NCBI GenBank assembly: GCA_032622095.1
Contig: CP136066.1
Location: 205,552,978-205,616,977 of the forward strand
From: Siphonodentalium dalli
Taxonomy: Eukaryota > Mollusca > Scaphopoda > Gadilida > Siphonodentaliidae
Direction: 5' to 3'
DNA: 64,000 nucleotides
How positions within the stretch are numbered: position 1 is the first letter of the stretch; the number at the start of each line of letters is the position of its first letter. Made by a program: the position numbers and the translations under genes. Below are positions 57,440 through 64,000 of this stretch, piece by piece. The notes under the pieces were generated by a model. That model searched no databases. It was not told where the DNA came from and worked only from the letters and a program-made list of their open reading frames with translations.

Positions 57440-57997
57440 ACAGAAATATATCCCATCATATTTCTACCGAAATCCAAACACTATTAAATTGAGAGAACTT
57501 TTCAACTCGGGGAAAAGGAAGACGAACCATAGATCTGTCCATATTCATTAGAAGGGTTTTGCCGCTATTTAGACTCTCCGGAGGCTTCCACTGACGAATT
57601 TTACAATATTCCATCATGGGTTGTCTCACTATACATCTTACACTTAATTTATTGCATATATACATGTATATGACTACACATAACTGAGACACTATTTTAA
57701 ATGTATATGGGTAACATTTATTTCCTGAGGATAGGACTTAACAAAAGCCCCCAAGCTTGTTGCCCAATCCTCTTTTGAACACTAAAAAATATTATATGTT
57801 TTGTATTTATTGTATGTAATTATGTTCTGTATTAGTTCAAATTAAATATTGTTTAAACCAAATGTATATGCTAGTAAAATACAATATGCACGCATGCGCA
57901 CATAATTTATCATATTTATGTATATTCATATGATATTGTTCTCTGTATATCTACATGATGATGAGCAAAATAAATTGAAATTGAATTGAATTGAATA
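57440..57997 (+). pseudogene. LINE ORF2 C-terminal relic, 3' UTR and tail
   Basis: One frame reads NISHHISTEIQTLLN, a stop, then ENFSTRGKGRRTIDLSIFIR followed by RVLPLFRL. This resembles the final helix region (KF-x-x-LL and LS-x-FI-x-x-A) seen in LINE ORF2 C-termini. A 3' region of about 300 bp then ends in AATAAATTGAAATTGAATTG repeats, a typical LINE tail. Stops and frameshifts show it is dead. Confidence 0.6.
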
Positions 57998-58345
57998 TAT
58001 ATGCTAAACGCCATAATTAAATTCACAGTGTATCAAGAAGCAATGCAGTGTGTATAGTGTCCCCTTTGTACCATATGGTCTATGTAAACGACCTTACAGA
58101 ACAGTTGAGGAACTCAAGAACTGGTCTCATCAAGAAGCAATGCAGTGTGTATAGTGTCCCCTGTATACAATATGTCATGGTTTATGTAAACGACATTATA
58201 GTACAGTTGAGGAACTCAAGAACTGGTCTCAACGTAAATGGTATAGATTGTTTCAACACAACGCAATCTGATTTTATGCTACTACTTCCACTCACTGACA
58301 CGTAATCGTTGCGACATCTGCTACCTCTACAGAACAATGTAGCGC
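57998..58345 (+). pseudogene. Reverse transcriptase fragment with internal 97-bp duplication
   Basis: MVYVNDL-x-x-QLRNSRTGLN and VNGIDCF match IYVNDLILQLRNSRNGLNLYGIDC of the LINE at 5946. The segment starting TCAAGAAGCAATGCAGTGTG is present at 58033 and 58130 (97 bp apart), so YVNDL occurs twice. The ADD catalytic motif has decayed (TQSDFMLLLPL). It continues to the ICYLY block near 58320. Confidence 0.85.
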
Positions 58346-58358
58346 TACATATATAACG

Positions 58359-58715
58359 TACATAGCGGGCTAGCATCACTAACTTCAGCCTATGTGGACC
58401 TCATTCTGCTTAAGCACAAGTTCTCTGGGAAGTATCTATATTAATAAATTAACAAGTTTTTAAATTTCTTCGGAAACCTCTTTAGAAAGTTTCTTTTTAT
58501 TTTCTAATTTAGTTTCTCCATTTCCCCAAATTGGCAGACGACACAATGATGTGCCTAATTGGTCCCCATTTTCACCTTCACTATCTGGGAACTTAAACCT
58601 GTGTCTAGATTTCTCATAGCAGATGAGGCCATGCAGAATGAGGTCCCCAGAGGATGAATTTGGTGACGCTATGTGGGGAAACGTCACAAAATTGACCCTC
58701 TGTTCGTGAGTGATT
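58359..58715. mobile_element. 8-bp-duplication MITE family P8, copy 5 (partial, long form)
   Basis: Starts inside the first palindrome (AGCGGGCTAGCATCACTAAC, then GGACCTCATTCTGCTTAAG), then the long spacer with TCTGGGAAGTATCTATATTA. The second palindrome (GCAGAATGAGGTCCCCAGAG, GATGAATTTGGTGACGC) follows. Both outer ends are lost. Confidence 0.78.
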
Positions 58716-58728
58716 TAGTCATGAGGCG

Positions 58729-59056
58729 GTGTCTATTGATTGATTGTTTGGGGTTTAATGCCGCTTTCAGCAACTAATGCCATATCACGACATAGCCAGT
58801 TTTAGTGGTGTGAGGAAATCTTCACATTTACGGCTAATCTAACAGTCATTTCAATGGCTGATAAACTCGTCGACCATTTGCGGCAAACCACCGGCCATCG
58901 GCGAATAATTGGCAACTCTATCAGAGAACGATTTCGAGTTACAAAGTCCACGATGGAAACATGTGAATTTGAACCCTTATCGCCAGTGATGGAGGGCGAA
59001 ATGGATTGGAGTTGTACCCTTAACCCATTGAGCCACCGTGGCCCCGATGTGTCTAT
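58729..59056 (-). mobile_element. tRNA-derived SINE, minus strand, with 8-bp duplication
   Basis: Read on the minus strand from 59046: GGGCCACGGTGGCTCAATGG contains an A-box-like TGGCTCAATGG (59025-59035). GGTTCAAATTC (58965-58975) is a B-box-like element about 50 bp on. This spacing is that of a pol III tRNA promoter. The body contains GATATGGCATTAGTTGCTGA then AAGCGGCATTAAACCCC, and the tail is an AATC repeat. GTGTCTAT flanks both ends (58729-58736, 59049-59056). The conserved 3' body resembles that of mollusc SINEs. It is not a functional tRNA gene: no cloverleaf or complete acceptor stem is seen. Confidence 0.82.
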
Positions 59057-59953
59057 ATTAATAAATTGCTAATCTGATAAATTGAGTCAATCATATCATT
59101 AACAGTGTGTGTGGTGAAGGCTGGCAAAGGTACTCTGTGCGTTCATGTAACGGCTGCGAAATAAACTACCCGATTCACAAAAATAAACCCAGTTGGTGAA
59201 TACAAGCTCTGGAACTAAACAAAACGAGTGCTGAGAGTGAAATATAAACACAATTATGGGAAGTGATGGTCTCTTATCCAACGAATACGACACGCTTACA
59301 TTTATAACACCGGCACCATTATAGACCCCCATACCCTATGATTCTCATGCGGAGAACTGGTTATATTGTCCATTCCAATCAATAGCCAATACGCTTTCAA
59401 ACCAGTTAAGTAACATTGACAACTACTATTGAAATTACTCAAAATACTGGCCATTTTGTCATGGCATTAGCATGGTTTGTCAAAAATAATTAGATAGAAT
59501 ATAATGCAACTACCACGCTTGACAACATATCGTCAGGCTGCTTTACAACCAAATTTGGGTAGACATTGCACAAAGTTGCGCGGTTACCATGGCAACCATT
59601 TTCATAAAAACCAAGAAATTGAGTAGTTTTGGCTGACATTTTTCAATGAATCTGATCCTTCGGGGAGAACTAAACAAGAATGATATATTATTATGAATAT
59701 TTGTTTTATGATACTACTAGTCGATTTCTTTGTCAATCTAGCAAACGTTTTCATGATTTTGGAAGAAAACAAGATTATCTAAACACATTACCTGCTGCAA
59801 GTAATACATATATGCATATAGCTGTATACTACCAATACTATTATATGCTACACATATCGAGTTTCGTTTTTACGACGTTTATTTGACATTTACAAATGTC
59901 GTTCGTATTCTTGAAGCTAGCTTGATTTTATAATAGCCGCAATATGTTGATCC
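59057..59953. other. No recognisable feature
   Basis: Short frames only. No shared repeat or hairpin is evident. Confidence 0.5.
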
Positions 59954-60029
59954 TTGATCGCGGGTGTTGTGTGTGTGCGACACATGTTCTGTTGATCGCG
60001 GGTGTAGTGTGTGTGCGACACATGTTCTG
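59954..60029 (+). repeat. 38-bp tandem duplication
   Basis: TTGATCGCGGGTGTTGTGTG followed by TGTGCGACACATGTTCTG occurs twice in succession with one base different. Confidence 0.95.
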
Positions 60030-60054
60030 GCTGGTATTTCTATTTGACCTTTGA

Positions 60055-60304
60055 TCTTTGGAGTCGGTTGGTCAAGGTCGCGATTAGAGTCCTCCGCCGA
60101 AGGTGTCGGGGTGTGCAACATCGCATTCCTAAACCCGCTCTTGAATACACCAAACTAAATTCTAAACTATCGGAAATTTTGTTTGGATTCCATCAGATGA
60201 GTCTTTTCCAGCTTGTACATAATGATATCCAATTATTAATATCATTTCATGATTTCAACCAAAACCCGCCATATGGTGAACATGGGCCGTATGCTTTTCA
60301 CTAA
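60055..60304 (+). other. Possible coding fragment, unidentified
   Basis: The frame reads RRRCRGVQHRIPKPALEYTK and continues to LSEILFGFHQMSLFQLVHND before a stop at 60302. It has fewer low-complexity features than other frames of the window. No domain is recognised and no neighbouring exon was found, so this may be chance. Confidence 0.22.
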
Positions 60305-60456
60305 TACTTTTCGTACACGCTGTCATCGTATTTAGGTCCTTTTGGCGTTTTGTTTTGACTGTCTTACATCGGGCGGGATGATATGACAACATAGTAACCG
60401 AGTAGAACTCTGTTCAAGTGGAATTCAGCAAGAAAGTGTGTGTCAAATTGATAGGA

Positions 60457-60808
60457 TTAACGGGCAACTGTACACTAAATGGCCATTTATGGGACCATCT
60501 CCTTTTATACTCAACAGAAAATATGCAGCAAATGAATAAATTTGAGGCGTGGATTAGTGTAAACTACAACGATGTGTTCTATGAACGATACATAAAACAT
60601 GGTAATTATATTTAAAATGAATTTATGGCTCAAGTTATTAACTCATTTTCATTATAATTGCCATGTTGTTTGCGTCGTTCATAGAGCACATGAGTGTATT
60701 TTGCACTAATCATGGCTCAAAATCATTAATTTGTTGCATTATATTATATTGAGTAAAAAAGACGATGGTCCCATAAATGACCGAATTTAGTGTATAGTAC
60801 CCCTTTAA
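60457..60808. mobile_element. TTAA-flanked foldback MITE family T4
   Basis: TTAA at 60457-60460 and 60805-60808. Inverted ends of about 50 bp share TACACTAAAT and CATTTATGGGACCATC (right end GATGGTCCCATAAATG, then ATTTAGTGTA). Inner parts also fold (TTCTATGAACGATACATAAA with GTCGTTCATAGAGCAC). A single copy in this window. Confidence 0.88.
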
Positions 60809-60869
60809 GGCCAATCGTGGTCTGTAACTGTGTCTAAATCCTGTTCATCGATTGGTATATTGCCAATTT

Positions 60870-61620
60870 GGATGTGCAGTTCACACGTGTATACATAAGA
60901 CGCACTCTCTAAGTGGCAGAATAAAATCAGTCGAGGAATCTCAACATGTAAAAAACAAATGTCATCCAAAATCACAGAATACCAGTGGTAATTGTGACTG
61001 TGAACACCGCTGTGTAGAAAACTTGAGAACGGACATGAAAGAGTTTGTTTCACATGTATATAGTGACCTAAACCGCTTTGCACAAGTTGCGTGGACTCAT
61101 ATTCACAAGAACGACAAACAGCAACAAACTCCACAAGCACAAGCGATGTCGAACAGAGCTCCGGTGACATTCAGTCGGCATCAACGGCCGAAAATCTTTC
61201 ATCGACACTGCCCTCGCCATCTAAAATTCAGCCTAGGATAACGTCAACCCCGACGGCCACTACTGGACCAAACAGTAACTATTGCCGGACTGCCACCTCT
61301 GTGACTGAAACCAAATCGGACAAGAAGGACAACTCTAATAATGTTGCTATGTATTCTCATGAGAACGATTATGTCAATCAACAGCAAAGCATGAGCGGTC
61401 TCGAAGATATATCTTCTGACGACAACTTAGAAGCTTCATCACATCGAACATCCAATTATGTGACACGTAGTTCTGCGAGAGGTAGCACAAAACAAAGCGA
61501 TGATAGACACCCGAATAGAGACTCACACCACACGAAGGCAACATCAGAACGGAGTAACACTGGTGCACATCGATTCTCTCGCTTCAAGCAGAAAGATAAT
61601 GGTCACCCGATCCGAACAAA
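60870..61620 (+). pseudogene. Possible Ser/Thr-rich coding segment with frame change
   Basis: One frame (from about 60852) reads CDCEHRCVENLRTDMKEFVS then HVYSDLNRFAQVAWTHIH up to about 61120. Another frame (open from 61067) continues as TNSTSTSDVEQSSGDIQSAS, then rich in Ser, Thr, Asn and His to 61620, where the tandem array begins in frame. Composition and the join near 61110-61140 suggest an old coding region with a frameshift, either a transposon ORF or a host exon. No family is recognised. Confidence 0.35.
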
Positions 61621-62360
61621 GAGAATCTTCGTCGATCATCATCGTTATGGTCTGGAATCTCATCCAAGAGCCTCGATTCTCATCCACCACTCCATTTGGC
61701 TGGGGTTCCGGACCGTGGGGATGGTGCTCATTCGATCGCTTCTCGGCATTTTGGCTCGGGCCCGTGCTGTGAGATACGTCCCCGACGATGGTCACCCCAT
61801 CGGACGGGACTTCCACGGTGTGGGTTCGCAGCCTGAGGAGGACGAGTGGTCGTGACTGACTGACGGACTTCCGCTTTAGCGGGGACTGACCCCGACCGGC
61901 AATTTGACCATCTCGTAAGGGTGGGTCACCTCTTTCGGGGTGCTCCAGCCGATATGAGTGGTCCGCAATAGCCCCGGGTTAAAAAAAAAAAGAAGAAAAA
62001 AAAAGAGAATCTTCGTCGATCATCATCGTTATGGTCTGGAATCTCATCCAAGAGCCTCGATTCTCATCCACCACTCCATTTGGCTGGGGTTCCGGACCGT
62101 GGGGATGGTGCTCATTCGATCGCTTCTCGGCATTTTGGCTCGAGCCCGTGCTGTGAGATACGTCCCCGACGATGGTCACCCCATCGGACGGGACTTCCAC
62201 GGTGTGGGTTCGCAGCCTGAGGAGGACGAGTGGTCGTGACTGACTGACGGACTTCCGCTTTAGCGGGGACTGACCCCGACCGGCAATTTGACCATCTCGT
62301 AAGGGTGGGTCACCTCTTTCGGGGTGCTCCAGCCGATATGAGTGGTCCGCAATAGCCCCG

Positions 62361-62396
<36 letters not shown>

Positions 62397-63131
62397 TCTT
62401 CGTCGATCATCATCGTTATGGTCTGGAATCTCATCCAAGAGCCTCGATTCTCATCCACCACTCCATTTGGCTGGGGTTCCGGACCGTGGGGATGGTGCTC
62501 ATTCGATCGCTTCTCGGCATTTTGGCTCGGGCCCGTGCTGTGAGATACGTCCCCGACGATGGTCACCCCATCGGACGGGACTTCCACGGTGTGGGTTCGC
62601 AGCCTGAGGAGGACGAGTGGTCGTGACTGACTGACGGACTTCCGCTTTAGCGGGGACTGACCCCGACCGGCAATTTGACCATCTCGTAAGGGTGGGTCAC
62701 CTCTTTCGGGGTGCTCCAGCCGATATGAGTGGTCCGCAATAGCCCCGGGTTAAAAAAAAAAAGAAGAAAAAAAAAGAGAATCTTCGTCGATCATCATCGT
62801 TATGGTCTGGAATCTCATCCAAGAGCCTCGATTCTCATCCACCACTCCATTTGGCTGCGGTTCCGGACCGTGGGGATGGTGCTCATTCGATCGCTTCTCG
62901 GCATTTTGGCTCGAGCCCGTGCTGTGAGATACGTCCCCGACGATGGTCACCCCATCGGACGGGACTTCCACGGTGTGGGTTCGCAGCCTGAGGAGGACGA
63001 GTGGTCGTGACTGACTGACGGACTTCCGCTTTAGCGGGGACTGACCCCGACCGGCAATTTGACCATCTCGTAAGGGTGGGTCACCTCTTTCGGGGTGCTC
63101 CAGCCGATATGAGTGGTCCGCAATAGCCCCG

Positions 63132-63169
<38 letters not shown>

Positions 63170-63520
63170 TCTTCGTCGATCATCATCGTTATGGTCTGGA
63201 ATCTCATCCAAGAGCCTCGATTCTCATCCACCACTCCATTTGGCTGGGGTTCCGGACCGTGGGGATGGTGCTCATTCGATCGCTTCTCGGCATTTTGGCT
63301 CGAGCCCGTGCTGTGAGATACGTCCCCGACGATGGTCACCCCATCGGACGGGACTTCCACGGTGTGGGTTCGCAGCCTGAGGAGGACGAGTGGTCGTGAC
63401 TGACTGACGGACTTCCGCTTTAGCGGGGACTGACCCCGACAGGCAATTTGACCATCTCGTAAGGGTGGGTCACCTCTTTCGGGGTGCTCCAGCCGATATG
63501 AGTGGTCCGCAATAGCCCCG

Positions 63521-63557
<37 letters not shown>

Positions 63558-63908
63558 TCTTCGTCGATCATCATCGTTATGGTCTGGAATCTCATCCAAG
63601 AGCCTCGATTCTCATCCACCACTCCATTTGGCTGGGGTTCCGGACCGTGGGGATGGTGCTCATTCGATCGCTTCTCGGCATTTTGGCTCGAGCCCGTGCT
63701 GTGAGATACGTCCCCGACGATGGTCACCCCATCGGACGGGACTTCCACGGTGTGGGTTCGCAGCCTGAGGAGGACGAGTGGTCGTGACTGACTGACGGAC
63801 TTCCGCTTTAGCGGGGACTGACCCCGACCGGCAATTTGACCATCTCGTAAGGGTGGGTCACCTCTTTCGGGGTGCTCCAGCCGATATGAGTGGTCCGCAA
63901 TAGCCCCG

Positions 63909-63944
<36 letters not shown>

Positions 63945-64000
63945 TCTTCGTCGATCATCATCGTTATGGTCTGGAATCTCATCCAAGAGCCTCGATTCTC
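61621..64000 (+). repeat. Tandem array of 384-389-bp units, each ending in an A tract
   Basis: Units begin GAGAATCTTCGTCGATCATC at 61621, 62005, 62392, 62776, 63165, 63553 and 63940 (the last cut by the window end). Each ends CGCAATAGCCCCGGGTTAAA plus 24-32 A-rich bases. The bodies are almost identical; length differences lie in the A tract. Units 1 and 3 share a GGCTCGGGCCC variant and an A-tract broken by GAAG. Units 2, 4, 5 and 6 have GGCTCGAGCCC, with 4 differing in its A tract. GC-rich relative to the window. Short frames in all directions are repeat by-products. Confidence 0.96.

Noticed and set aside
58965..59046. Functional tRNA gene on the minus strand
   Set aside because: A- and B-box-like words are present, but no full cloverleaf is seen, and the sequence continues into a SINE body and tail with a flanking duplication.
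61091..63768. Multiple identical 'genes' (RIFVDHHRYGLESH and MEVPSDGVTIVGDV frames)
   Set aside because: They are repeated readings of one tandem unit. Frames run through A/T tracts, giving poly-Lys or poly-Phe, which speaks against coding.

Overview
The window looks like AT-rich intergenic DNA from an invertebrate animal, most likely a mollusc and plausibly a bivalve. Three things point there: relics of metazoan non-LTR (LINE) retrotransposons with CR1/L2-like C-terminal ends, a tRNA-derived SINE whose 3' body and short-repeat tail resemble mollusc SINEs, and a very high density of MITEs and minisatellites. I found no convincing host gene, no rRNA gene, no free-standing tRNA gene and no bacterial signature. 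Most short open frames fall inside repeats or are broken every few dozen codons. Species is not determinable from the sequence alone.

Layout. 1-2549: 9/14/18-bp minisatellite. 2550-5230: foldback elements. 5237-8391: a GTCGAC-type minisatellite split by a 5'-truncated LINE (5924-8106) that carries the longest open frame in the window, a partial reverse transcriptase at 5946-7355. 8392-16400: diverged tandem repeats and MITEs of at least five families. 16528-16915: a 33-bp minisatellite. 17000-24100: sparse DNA with LINE remains and foldback elements. 24189-26890: a LINE 3' end and three copies of a unit of about 820 bp. 28124-32585: a large 46-bp satellite. 33186-47600: a dense mosaic of MITEs, a 53-bp repeat complex, long palindromes and dispersed repeats. 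47768-49087: a large foldback transposon with the same short open frame in both arms. 50202-52500: a foldback family whose terminal hairpin resembles the 46-bp satellite unit. 53098-54272: a long-TIR element. 55425-56467: a 22-bp minisatellite. 57048-59056: LINE remains, a MITE and a SINE. 60457-64000: a TTAA MITE, a possible broken coding segment, then a tandem array of 384-389-bp units with poly(A) tails.

How the parts relate. Many elements carry checkable integration signatures. TTAA duplications flank four families (13746, 25128, 33848; 11064, 35844; 56559; 60457). Perfect 8-bp duplications flank the elements at 14223, 39738, 47768 and 53098. Perfect 6-bp duplications flank those at 12539 and 40603, and TA flanks those at 45616 and 51233. 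Three insertions have an unoccupied related copy elsewhere in the window. The most unusual signal is one palindromic core of about 69 bp, usually paired as two inverted hairpins, that sits inside three MITE families with unrelated ends and also occurs alone. The second is that the 46-bp satellite appears to have grown from the end hairpin of a foldback transposon.
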